From assembly GCA_009760855.2 (NCBI GenBank), contig WPIO01000006.1, positions 12,786,001 through 12,850,000 of the forward strand: a DNA stretch of 64,000 nt, given 5' to 3'. Made by a program: the position numbers and the translations under genes. This document shows, one piece after another, positions 41,611-52,651 of the stretch (its first letter is position 1; each line of letters begins with the position of its first letter). A model generated the notes under the pieces. It saw nothing but the letters and a program-made list of their open reading frames with translations, was not told the DNA's origin and ran no database searches. The DNA is from Cristatella mucedo (taxonomy: Eukaryota > Bryozoa > Phylactolaemata > Cristatellidae).

Positions 41611-42779
41611 GCTTATAAAAAGCCTCTGAATTGAATACTAATCGCAGGGCAGGCTCTTAACTTTAAGAAGACCAACAGCCATTGGTAAGCTAAGCAATGC
41701 TTTTAGGCTAGCATGCATGGGCACATAATTATAATCCTCATATATGTTTGCTGAGGCACAGAAGTCGAGACTCTTAGCAGCAGGAGAAATGTCAAAGAAA
41801 AGCGTAGAATTAGCTAAAGTACCAGGTAGAAAACCAAATAAAATTATTTTCCAAGGTAAACAATCAATAATAATAATAATGCACTTGATAAAGCACCCTC
41901 AGATAATTTAATCTCTTTCTAGGCGCTTTACATTTGCTATCAAGATCACTGTACCACGATTAAAAATTGTATAGTTCTCACCGCAAAACTCAAGTTGCAC
42001 AGCTTATTAACATGCACAAACTCAAAATGACTATCATTTGGAATCAGCAGAGGCTGTGACAAACAGGCTGACTTTCGGCTTTCTTTTTGGGATGTAGTCA
42101 ACTCATCATTCAGTACTTAAGGGCGGAGTCATGATTTAGGATCGTAGCTACATGACATGGTCTCAGAAAGATATTTAATATATATGTCTGTCAGAATTAC
42201 TTGACCAAAGTCAGAAAAAGAGCTGCATCGAGATAGAAAACTGATTCTAGTGAGTAGAAACAGGTAGAGAACGCAGGCTCCCAAACGTAAGTGAAATGAT
42301 TTTAAAGTGTATGACCTGCTCCATATTTGGTCGATCGAGGCAAATGAGCACTTACTATATAATCACTGCCAGCAAAAACAGTCCGTTGAGCCAAGATTTC
42401 CGGATAGTCCGCTCCGGTCGAGTCAACATGGCCAGCTAGGTTTTCCATTTTCTGGATTACCTTTTTTATCGCTTTTAAAATAACTGTGGTCGTGTCGTTG
42501 CTTAATTTAATTGAGATTTTTTAATCCAAGTTTGGTTGTCAGAAATTAATTCGGTTAGAAAGCTGAGACACTACGAGAATCTGACATGCCGAGAGAAATT
42601 AAATGTGTGCATCCAAATGAAAACGTAGGAAGTACACGATTGGTGATCATATAGGCATATGGCAGTTTTACTTGCAACAAGTCGATTGGCAAGGAATGCA
42701 TGGCATACATCACTCCAATGCCTCTCAGGATGAACGGATTCAATGTTTACTATTTAGTGACAAAATAAGCGCGATTCGG

Positions 42780-43693
42780 AAATGGCAAAGGCTAAAAATA
42801 ATCCACAAGTGGAGCGCTCACCGCTCGAAATCGACTCTGTCAGCAAGCGTCCTTTTGAATCTGCACAAAATCTGCGTGTCCTGTTCCATAGTGACCTTTC
42901 ATTGGACGACCACTTCAGGTCCACAGTCAAGTCGACCTACTTTCAGCTACATCACCTTGCTAAAATTCGGACTTATATAAATAAGGATACCACATCTAAA
43001 TTAGTCCGTGCATTTGTGACATTCCCTCTCGACTTCTGGTAACAATGATTTCTGGTCTACGGGCATGTGCACTCAGGCGCTTGCAGCTGGTGCACATTTC
43101 TTCGGCTAGGCTTATCTGGCGTGAGCATCGCAGTTGCCATGTGGCACAGCGTCTCACAGACCTGAACTGACTTTCAGTCAAGCAAGACATCAAATTCAAG
43201 GTTCCTTCACTAATCATTATATCCTTTCATTCTTTGGCCCTATCTATTAGATCTACTCTCCAGCAGGCTAAGCATCGTACCACTAGCTTTTCCGAATCTA
43301 ATGGCTTAAATATACCTCGTGCGAGCCTCAAATACTTTGGAGATATATCTTTGAGTTCATGTGAGCCCAAAGCCAAAACCTCACTTCCGAATTGCGTCAC
43401 CCCATCCCTTCACTTGACAACATTTAAACAGAAACTAAAAGAAAATCTAGTTATCACAGCACGTAATGGGTCTATGTGATTCGTCATTGGTAAGCTTAAG
43501 GGTGCTGACCTTGCGCATGCTGCCACTCACCATGCTTGCATGCTGACCTTGTGCATGTCACCTCTAAGCACATCGTGCATGTTTTCATTGAGCACGCTAC
43601 CTCTAACCATTCGATAACGCTTCCCTTGTGGCAAATTTAAAGTGCCTAGAATGAGATTTGATTATCTGAGGACGCTATAACAAATGTATTATT
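42780..43693 (+). pseudogene. LINE RT C-terminal part with 3' end
   Basis: The plus strand reads VLFHSDLSLDDHFRSTVKST, YFQLHHLAKIRTYINKD and LVRAFVTF, the classic post-YADD region. LRSTLQQAKHRTTSFSESNG-type C-terminal text follows at 43.24 kb. It runs on to a 3' tail GTGCCTAGAATGAGATTTGA...ACGCTATAACAAATG and (ATT)n at 43640-43693. Broken by frameshifts. It gives the clearest LINE 3' end in the window. Confidence 0.75.
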
Positions 43694-43854
43694 ATTTAAG
43701 CTATACTCTAACTTCACTTACTCAGGTATAACAGACAAATGTAAAGGAGCATATCTGAGATTTTGACGAAATGACAGGCAATCAAGAACTTATTGTAGGT
43801 TGTCGTTTGTGTATCTCTGTCTGTAGCTCCACAAAGCCAAAAAGACCATGCGGG

Positions 43855-44120
43855 TGTTACGCAGGAGAGTTTTGTGTAGCGAACTCATAGCCTAAGCGGC
43901 TTTCGGTACACATTTGCTAGCCAATAGACTTCATCTCATGCAACAAAGAGAAAGCGGGAAGCATAGCAGAGTCAGGAGAGCAGTTGAGGTAGTGAGGAGC
44001 GTGGAAGTAGCAGCTCAGGACCACTGAAAAGGATGTGCCATCGTCGGCAGCAGGAGAATAGCTGTCGTTGCGTAAGAATCGTGGAAGCGAGTTCCACAGC
44101 CTAGGACCTGCAGAGTTAAA
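43855..44120 (-). mobile_element. LINE 3' region, uninterrupted reference copy
   Basis: This stretch aligns by eye with the interrupted copy at 48,870-49,800, without that copy's two insertions. It therefore serves as the empty site. It is minus-oriented, judged from the downstream LINE frame. Confidence 0.65.
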
Positions 44121-44419
44121 GCTTCTGTCGCCAACGATTTTTAAGCACAGGAATGTGACAGCTTGTATCGGTCAAAAATACAACCAACCGCCTAGAAAAT
44201 CCAGTAGAAAGATTCTACTCAAGTCAGCACTGCTGAGCAGGTCCTGAGACACTGCCAAAACTGAAACACCGACAGTCCCAAAGTTTGACCGTGTTATCAT
44301 GGGATGCAGTGCACAACAGGCTCTCGTCCTTACAGCAGAACTCCGCGTGACTGATCTGTGAAAACACGCGAGACGAATATCCTTGGAAAATTTGGAGAGC
44401 AGCGTTAACATTATTGACA

Positions 44420-46360
44420 ATTTTTGAAAGGCGGCAGTTAGCTATGGCCAGTTAGTACCACGTCAAGTGATTCTCTTTGAAAACGCCTCACAGCAACTCA
44501 AAAGGCATGAAAAATCTACTTCAAAGCAAAGAGACTTTAAGCTCGTCAGAATTGTGAGCAACTCAATTAATCTAGAAAATAATGAATAACGAATCACTAG
44601 TTACGACTACCAGCTGTACTACAAGAGAGCCGAATCTACCTGGAAGTAGAGATGAGTAATGAGTGTATCTATCACTGCGATGAACTTGTTGCGTCAATGC
44701 GGACGAGCTGACAAGGTTATTGGTAGTTGGAATGGCGACGCCGAGAGCCAATTATCTTGTTGTCATGCAAATCTCTTGACCCGATCTGTGACCCTGGTCA
44801 GACATTAGTACCGACGTTCACGAATCGTCTCCTCTGGCGATTACCCTCGAAATGGCATCTGCACTGCATAGGTGTTTCCTAACCAAACAGGAATGCTCGT
44901 TCAAATGTCAAGCATCGGCTGTTTATTTTCTTACAGTAAGGGTTGCTGTAGCAGGACGAAGTCAACTCTTGTCGGAGTTAGAATGAACCATACTACTTGC
45001 TAAAGATTGATGTAGTTCCACGATTTAAATGGTAAACTGTAAGACCCCTGCGATACGTTGCACTAAGCAGGTTATCTTCGTTCGTCGGCAAGAGCTTGAG
45101 TGCACGTATCCAACGAGAAATTTCAAACTGCAAACTCAGCAAATACAAACTTTGCTTGACAGCACAGCTCTCAAGTCAGTCGCAATCAGATGTAATTTGA
45201 ATAGGATGAGCATTCACATTGATGTTTAGTTCACAGAAATTCATCGATGACAAAGGATGGTGACCCTCATTATAGAATGAAAGTGCAGTTGTAAGCCTAG
45301 TGGAATGAGGAGGAGATCATCTCATAGGTCTCACAGAGTCTTCTAGAAAAAAGCCGTGGAGCGGAGTTGTAAGGCCAAACCGATAAGTATTTTCTACGTT
45401 AACTGCCTATACAAGTTTCTTCGCTCACACTGTGTGAACTCACATTACTGTTTATGAGCAAACAGGGCTTACTTCCGATTTCAATTTACAGTACGGAATA
45501 ATCCAAAAGTAAGGCTCGTATTTTAGTTACCTTTCATAATTCCCAAGCAAATTTGCGCCTCTTTGGTGAAGGAGCTTGTATATCACCAGGTAGACCGTAG
45601 GACAAAGACCAGCATTTTTGAGGATGACTCCTAAGGCTTATCGCCAAGGCTTATCGCAAAATCCCTGAGCCGGATCGGCAGCTTTCGCTCAAGCCTCGTC
45701 GTCGCGCCGTCAAGTACTCCACTCCGCGGAGCATAATTAGCCTCTTAATAATATCCTCATAATATGCACTCCTAAGCTTAAGACGACAGTCAAAAGAACT
45801 TTTTTTTTTGCTCCGTGGCTTCTAGAACGTAGAACTCACTTCCACCATACTCAAGCGATGACAGTTTCCTTCATTTAATGATTGCGGAAAGGTCAGCGGC
45901 GCCGACAGTGCTGAGCTCCTACTTTCATCTCACTCGTTCTGCTGACTGCCCTTTTTGAGTTAGCCAGCTGTGCGTATTTCTCTGTTGCGCCTTTCGACGT
46001 CCGATGGCTGCAGCATGCCTACCGAAATCCTAGTGGGCCTTGAGTTCGTAGCAAATAGTTATTGTGCGGTAAAATCGCTTGGTCTTTGCAGATTATTTTG
46101 GCTTAGTGCGGCAATAAATTAAATTACATCCTAGCAATTAGGAACAAAGTCCTTCAGTAACAGGCAGCCTGCCGAATAGCTTACTAAGCCTAACTACATT
46201 GCGGGCTAAGAGTGAAACAGTTGGTGCAAAGAATAATTCGTTCGGATTTTGTGAAAAATAATTCCACCAAACGAGATGCTCAGTAAATCTTATACTCTTT
46301 TGGATGCAGTCTTTCACCTACTGGCTTCAAATTCGTTTAAAGCAGCATGCACGAAAAAAA
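44420..46360. other. Intergenic stretch, no feature recognised
   Basis: AT-leaning DNA with no conserved coding frame, SINE or LINE that I can identify. Only short T or A runs are present. Confidence 0.5.
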
Positions 46361-46530
46361 TAATCCTAGCTGATTAAACAGCCTCTTTTTGTATAGCGAC
46401 AGAAGAGCCTTTACGGCTATCACTGCCGCTTGCAGTGGCGATAAAGAATCGCCCACCACAGGAATCGAACCCGCGACCTCGGGACCGAGGTCATGAAAGC
46501 AACCGCCTTACCTAGTGTGCCATCGCGGCT
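46360..46530 (-). mobile_element. SINE-B copy, well preserved
   Basis: Nearly identical in layout to the copy at 12705-12866: tail TAGCTGATTAAACAGCCTCT, body, B-box complement GGAATCGAACCCGCGACC and A-box complement ending GTGTGCCATCGCGGC. Its similarity suggests relatively recent activity. Confidence 0.8.
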
Positions 46531-47569
46531 CACCAACCAGCCGCTCTTCCTGTAGATTTACCGGTCGCAGCCCGGCTTCCCGTCTCAGCGGAGCAGAGGT
46601 TTTGGTGAGAGCTGCCGAGCGGCTTTCGCCTAGTTGCACAAGCTGCCGTGAGGTTGGCGTTTTCGGACTTGTGAAGACATGCTGACAGGTTCCCAAGTGC
46701 TTCAGCCATTTCTAGCCTGTTCGCAATCAATAGCCACTCAACTGAAACCAAATGTTTGGTAAACTGCCACGGCCAACAGGCAGCCCAAAGAGACCGATTT
46801 ATTCACAAGGCGGCTAGCCAACATACACTGCACTGCAATCTAGTGCAATTAACGCTGAATCGACAAAATATCGCAGAAAAGAAGCTTAAGCTTATATTTA
46901 ATATTGCACTACGAAATCTGTAAACAACTTACAAAAAATTGCAAACCATTGCTTGCATGCGTTCTCATGAAATACCCTGTAATTGATTGGATACAGCGAC
47001 CGTAGTGGTGTATTCCGATAGTGGCTTGGATCGCAATCGTCGATAATTGTGGATAGCATAAGAATGCGAACGTGCAAATCTTAAAAAAAACTTTGCGAGA
47101 AAACTTTGAAGAGGGCGTCATTTAGTAATCATACGTTAGGGCTGCGGTGACCTCTAGTTTTGGGCAGCGGCACAAGACATTAAATATTAAAAGAACTGAC
47201 AGTCAAAATGGTAACTTCGCAGCTCGAAATATGGGAGGCAGCGCTAACAGCAATACCGTGCAACAAAAAAAGCACCAAAACACTCCAGCCAGACTCAGTT
47301 ACAAGCATAGAGCAACTTCAGCGAAGTTCTATGACTCACCGACTAGAAATTATTGCTCTAACAGAACTACTGCGATCAGCGCCACCACATAATATATTAA
47401 ACACAGCAGCCCATAAACAGTACCATAATCTTGCTTGATGGATAATCCTACTTCGAATTGCACATAAGCTTAAGATAATCACTGCTATTTCATAAGGGGT
47501 TCTTACTTCACAAATTGCGGCCAAGCTCTTACTTCATAATTGCATTGCATAATGTAGGTTAGACCCTCG

Positions 47570-47917
47570 TGTAGTTCAGTTGTATGCTGGCTCCTCTGAT
47601 AAGCCGCTGGTGAACAGTTAGAAGCATCACCGAGAGGGGCCGGTGCACAGTTGTGGTCCGCCTGTGATGTGGCGTGGACACAGGCCGGTAACCCGCTGGT
47701 GGACAGATGGCGGATTCACCATCAGGGTCGGCCTGTGCACAGTTGTGGTCCTCCTCGATGAATCATCGGGGTCGACCAGGGGCCGAAGGGAGTCGAGGAG
47801 AGGAGTCGAGTGGAAGAAGGGGGCCAAAGGGAGCCGTGCGCTCTTCGGCTCCGTGCGTCGTAATAAACTGTTGGTGTTGGGCATCGGCTGGCTCTCTGCT
47901 GTGCGAATCAAACTACA
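47570..47917. mobile_element. Solo LTR, copy 1 (348 bp)
   Basis: Begins TGTAGTT and ends AACTACA, so it has TG...CA ends in a 7-bp inverted repeat. It is flanked by CCTCG and CCGCG, a 5-bp target duplication with one mismatch. It contains an AATAAA on plus near 47862 and an internal near-repeat of GTGCACAGTTGTGGTCC. No internal retroelement genes lie alongside. Confidence 0.8.
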
Positions 47918-47922
47918 CCGCG

Positions 47923-48193
47923 GGTAGCGAGAATACTGTAAAACGCACCTATTTATCACAGCATTTGGTAGGCCATTAAGATTTGTCCTTTCTATGCTCC
48001 TGCATGCTGACAGTGGGATTGTTACCACTAACGATATTTACATGTTGACAGTGTGGATTCTACCTCTAACCAAATTATGATTGTCGACATTTTTCATGTT
48101 ACCACTAAATATGGATCATTCTTCCCTTAAAGCATAATGTCACGTGCCTAGAAAGAAATTTGATTCACCTAGAGCGCTATACAAACGTATATT
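47923..48193 (+). mobile_element. LINE 3' end next to solo LTR copy 1
   Basis: Contains ATTTATCACAGCATTTGGTA, the spaced GCTGACAGTG motifs and the tail GTGCCTAGAAAGAAATTTGA...GCGCTATACAAACG seen in other LINE copies. Confidence 0.6.
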
Positions 48194-48349
48194 AAGATGC
48201 TACTAATACCGAAGATTCCATCCTCACACTTGGGCAATCTTGAGTTTGGGCTGCAGAGTAGTAGTGATAGCAAACAGCGAATTCGCCGAATTTGAGTAGG
48301 AACCGACTGTTGAACAAGATTTGGCAAAACGTTTAAAGCCATGTTTTGT

Positions 48350-48497
48350 AGTTAAGCACGCCAGTTGGTTTGGCTCAGTAGCTAAGGTGCTCGCCCCGAC
48401 TAAGGTCTGTCCGAGGTTGTGGGCTCGTGCTCTGAGGCACATGTGAACCGCACGATTAGAGATGCAGTTCTCTTACGGCGCTATACAAATGAATTAT
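48350..48497 (+). mobile_element. SINE-A copy
   Basis: GGCTCAGTAGCTAAGGTGC and GTGGGCTCGTGCTCTGAGG give the tRNA-like head; the tail ends CTTACGGCGCTATACAAATG. Confidence 0.75.
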
Positions 48498-49019
48498 ATT
48501 TATGCTAGGATGTACTGCCTATGTGTTGTTACCAATTATAGAGTCCTTCGTGTTCTTTAAACGACTATTTACCACGTACAATTCTTTTCGGTCGATAATA
48601 GGAAATGTTTACCTTAAACATTTACCGCCTTTTTGAGAACATTTTGGCAATGTACTTCATGCCAAATTTACCTTTTTTCTGAAGATCCATGCGACCCTAG
48701 CTATACGAATGAGGCCGTGGTAACAACAGAGGTAACAACGATAGAGAAACGGGTGCTTTCTGATATGTACTAGTCACCCTACAACGACGGTACATAAATA
48801 GCTAGAGCTTCCAGATAAGGTAATATAATGCATCTCCGTCTCTAACTCCTTAAATACACCAAGACTATGTAAGTGTTACGCAGGAGAGTTTTTTTATTGC
48901 GCACGCACAGCCTAGGCGGGTTTCGTTACGCACTCGGTAGCCAACAAACTTCACCTCACGAAACAGAGAGAAAGTGGGAAGCATAGCAGAGTAAGGAGAG
49001 CGGTTGAGGTAGTGAGTAG

Positions 49020-49376
49020 TGTAGTTCATATGTACGTATGTATGAATGTATTGTATGCAGGCTCCTCCGATAAGCCGCTGGTGAACAGCTGTTAGAAGCA
49101 TCACCGAGAGGGGCCGGTGCACAGCTGTGGTCCGCCTGTGATGTGGCATGGACACAGGCCGTTAACCCCCTGGTGGACAGATGGTGGATTCTCCATCAGG
49201 GTCCGCCTGTGCACAGTTGTGGTCCTCCTCGATGAATCATCGGGGTCGACCAGGGGAGCCGGCAGTCGAGTGAGAACAGGGGCCGAGGGGAGCCGTGCGC
49301 TCCTGGGCTCCGTGCGTTGGTGATAAACTGTCGGTGGTGGGCATGGGCTGGCCCTCTGCTGTGCGAACAAACTACA
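49020..49376. mobile_element. Solo LTR, copy 2 (357 bp), with perfect target duplication
   Basis: TGTAGTT...AACTACA ends, flanked on both sides by AGTAG (49015-49019 and 49377-49381). It is a clear homologue of copy 1 over its whole length. The LINE sequence on either side is continuous in the copy near 44.0 kb. Confidence 0.9.
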
Positions 49377-49397
49377 AGTAGCATGGAAGTAGCAGCT

Positions 49398-49664
49398 ATT
49401 GCGTGCGCCTGCGGCTTCTGCTGCTGTAATTAGCGAAGCGCCTGACACTAATGCACACGCCTCACCGGCGACCAATAGTTAAGCCGTCGAAGCGGCGCAG
49501 CGTCGGGCCACTGATGCAGATTATATTTCGTGTCGTCTGCTGCGATCGATTAGGCTCTCATATATGAGGCCGTCAAGAGTAATAAAGGAGAGTCTCGTTT
49601 ACCTCGCCGCTGCGTCTCCCATTACAAGAGCCGCCGCCAGAGACGCACAACGTCATACAACATA
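49398..49664. mobile_element. 267-bp nested insertion of unknown family
   Basis: Flanked by CAGCT on both sides (49393-49397 and 49665-49669), where the reference LINE copy near 44.0 kb has a single CAGCT. No coding frame, tRNA-like box or clear terminal inverted repeat was found, so the class is unknown. Confidence 0.75.
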
Positions 49665-51824
49665 CAGCTCAGGACGTCTGGAAAGGATGTGCCACAGCCG
49701 GAAGCAGGAGAGTAGCTGTCGTAACGTACGAATCGCAGAAGTGAGCTCCACAGTCTAGGACCTGCAGAGCGAAAGCTTCTGTCGACAACGGTCTTCAAGC
49801 GGAGGTATGGATGGAACAGCTAATTTATTGTCCATACAGGACCTGAGGGCACGGGGAGGCCGAAACTGGTGCAGCAGTTCAGCTAGGTGTGGAGGAGCCA
49901 AGCCGTGGCAGGTCTTGTGGGCCATTGTATGAACTTTGCTCTGTACCCACTGATTAACCGACAGACATCCAAGCTCTTTCAAGAAAGGAGACATGTGGTC
50001 AAACTTCTGGGATTTGTAAGCTAGCCTTGCAGCCATGGTCATCACCAGCTGCAGTGGCCTAGTGGCTTTTTCCATTACCCCAGCCATAAGGGAATTACAA
50101 TAATCAAGCCGAGACAGTACTAAGGAACTAGTTCGGTTTTTTGCAAGCCGCCATCGTGGAAGACAGCTCCTAATCTTCGATAGGGATCGGATGTGATGGC
50201 TAGCTGTGGAAGAAGTCTTCTGAACGCTTTTAAAATTTTGGCAGTTTTCGAAGACGACACCTAAATTCCGAGCACGGGTGATGGTCGCACAACATCAATT
50301 AGAAGAGCAAAGCTGTCTAGTCCAGCCACACGCTTAGGGTGTCCTATGAACAGCAGTTCCGTTTTATCGTCGTTTAGCGTCAAGCAGTTTTCCGACATCC
50401 AGGATCAAATGTCAGCAAGGCAAGCATTTAGTTTATAAAAATAATAATACACTTGATTTAGCGCTCTCAGAGAACGCTATCTCTTTCTAGGCATTTTACA
50501 TTTGCTGCAAAGGAGCTTCTAGGCACTTTACATTTGATTCAAAAGAGGTTATCTGTGGCTGCAGCACATTCCGAAGGTTTAAATTACAAAAACAACTGAG
50601 TTTATCGTCAGCATAAAAGTGAAATCATATTCCACCGGCCTTAATCGCTTTAGCCAGAGGGTGAGTATAAATGGAGAACAGCAAGGGACCGAGGACGGAC
50701 CCTTGAGGGACTCCCACAGGTGACTGGTCTGGTGAACGAGATCTGACCCCCACAGGACACAGATTGAGCACGAACGGATAAGTACGATTTAAACCACGAC
50801 AGTGCCTCGTCTGCCAGACCAATCGTTGTTCTCAATCGTTCAAGTAGGACATCATGATCAATGATGTCGAAGGCAGCGGATAGATCTGGCAGTGACTTTC
50901 TCCGTCATCATTGCTGCATAGGATGTCATTAGTTACACTAGGAGAGCACTTTCAGAAGAGTGCTGCTGCTTGAACCCAGGTTCAACATTTTCTGACATTT
51001 CATTCTTTTCACTGTGTGCTACCAGCTGCTTATCGACAATTACTTCAAGAATCTCTGACAAAAAGGGAGAAGGGAAATTGGGCGATGGTTTGCAAGACCT
51101 CAGTATCTCATCCGGGCTTTGTAAGTATGAGTCTAACGATTGCCGATTTAAGTGACTTGGGTACAATCCCATTTTCCAGAGAAGCATTACAAATCTCGGC
51201 TATGGCTGGCCTAAGTTAGTCGGCTAGTTACGAATACATGTTGGTATAGTCTTCAGGAGATGCTCTTTTTACTAGACCTTATAAAAGTAGCCACATTGCA
51301 TGCAGAAACCTCGGAGCATCTTTTAAGGGTCAGAGAATGCAATTCAGCAATTGCTTTGGTCGGAGGTGGCTTTACGGAGGCATGGATGTGAATATTTTAG
51401 TAAAGGCTGAACATTATTCGGCTGAGCCATTATCTGGGAAGTGAGATCTCTCAGAGCTGGCCAGCAAATTGTTTACCGCCTTATAAATCAGATTTGGGTC
51501 AGACTGGCAGTTTTTAGTTTTCGAGTGAAAAGGAAGCACTGGCTTTTAAAAATTTCGGGTGTTGGCTCAGTCTTTGAAATTGACTAATCAGACCCAGGAT
51601 TCCTTAAACGGCATTCTAGCTTGTACTTAACACGGCGCTTCTTTTGAGGTTTTTCGTAAATTGATGGAGGCTGTATATGCTGGGTGACATGGCCCGGGCG
51701 AAATGCAAGGTCAGCTCCTGATACAACCCACTGACGATACCCGCACCGATTTCTCACAGCTACGAAGCAGGTCTTACACGAAGAGAAGACACCGAGTGTC
51801 TATGCTGATACTGAATGAATTTGA

Positions 51825-51990
51825 TCAATGTAAGCATCTTGACAAAACCGTCCATTCTTGGGTGACGCCTTGGCTCGGCCCAGGGATTAAAGTGCATTTG
51901 ACTACCGAGGTCGTGGGCCCAAGCCCTTCGGTATTCGTGAGGTGCACGGATAGAGATCAAGTACTCTTAGGGATAGGACACTATACAAAT
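51825..51990 (+). mobile_element. SINE-A copy, diverged
   Basis: GGCTCGGCCCAGGGATTAAA and GTCGTGGGCCCAAGCCC give the head; the tail GATAGAGATCAAGTACTCTT...GACACTATACAAATAC ends it. More diverged than the other copies. Confidence 0.6.
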
Positions 51991-52433
51991 ACTGTATGCA
52001 GTCTGAAAGCTTCATAACAGCTAGGAGTTCCGATAGAAAACGACCAGCGGCCACTTAAGCGACTCTGTCGCAGCTTTCTCTCCTCAGATTAACACATAGA
52101 GCTACTATTTCGCAATAACAGTTCACCCTTCAGAGTCACCACAATGCAAACACAAATAGTGTTCGGCCACCATACAATCTGTTACATTGATGTACATAGC
52201 TCGCACGCACAACTGACTGTCGATTTTATCTCGAACTGCTTGGGCCTGGCCATCGTGCGGCATGCATTGCCCATAATGGTCATGGCAGACTACTTGTGAC
52301 ATTTTGATAGCCACACAATGTCCACTATAAGGATAAAAGATATGCCCTCACAGGCCCGAGAGCGGTTCTTTTATTAATGAATGGGTAGTCACCACAACAA
52401 CCACATGGCCGATCTTTCAGCATAACAGTCATT

Positions 52434-52439
52434 TTTATT
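52434..52439 (-). terminator. PNISR polyadenylation signal AATAAA
   Basis: A canonical AATAAA on the minus strand (TTTATT on plus), about 190 nt downstream of the PNISR stop at 52627. It sets the likely 3' UTR length at roughly 200-215 nt. No competing gene lies downstream on this strand for many kilobases. Confidence 0.7.
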
Positions 52440-52626
52440 GTCCACGATATAGGCTACTCAATCCTAAGAAAGCATAAATGCTGAATCGAGCTGAAGCTGG
52501 ACCAACCAAAACAAAGTACACACAATGCTACAGTAGTTATCTGTTGATGTGTAGCAGCACTCTAGCTCACGGAGCTTAGATAACGTGCAGAATTTTCCAG
52601 TTCCTATGGTAAGCTGTACATCCTTG

Positions 52627-52651
52627 TTAGCTCCTACTTCTCCTCTTAGAC
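52627..52651 (-). CDS. PNISR: PNISR terminal coding exon (25 nt)
   Basis: The acceptor (CGTTTGTAG) is followed by one base that completes an Arg codon, then TCT AAG AGG AGA AGT AGG AGC TAA, reading SKRRSRS and stop. Composition and position match the C-terminus of vertebrate PNISR, although the coding piece is tiny. The 3' UTR follows without a break to the polyadenylation signal at 52434-52439. Confidence 0.82.

Larger units (their letters stand above)
48870..51700 (-). pseudogene. 5'-truncated CR1/L2-like LINE carrying two nested insertions
   Basis: This is the longest LINE here. The minus strand reads in order: LSEILEVIVDKQLVAHSEKN (51.04 kb), [19 protein letters not shown] (50.79 kb), [20 protein letters not shown] (50.70 kb) and FHFYADDK (50.62 kb). 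After a break come ARNLGV, SRLDYCN, MAARLAYKSQKFDHMSPFL (50.0 kb) and a C-terminus ending near 49755. Frameshifts lie between the blocks. A foreign LINE-type tail at 50437-50550 interrupts it just after YADD. The 3' region is split by an LTR (49020-49376) and a 267-bp insert (49398-49664). The endonuclease part is missing. Confidence 0.8.

Noticed and set aside
47643-47927. Protein-coding frames in the duplicated 350-bp segments
   Set aside because: The segments have LTR ends and target duplications; the frames differ between copies and show no similarity.
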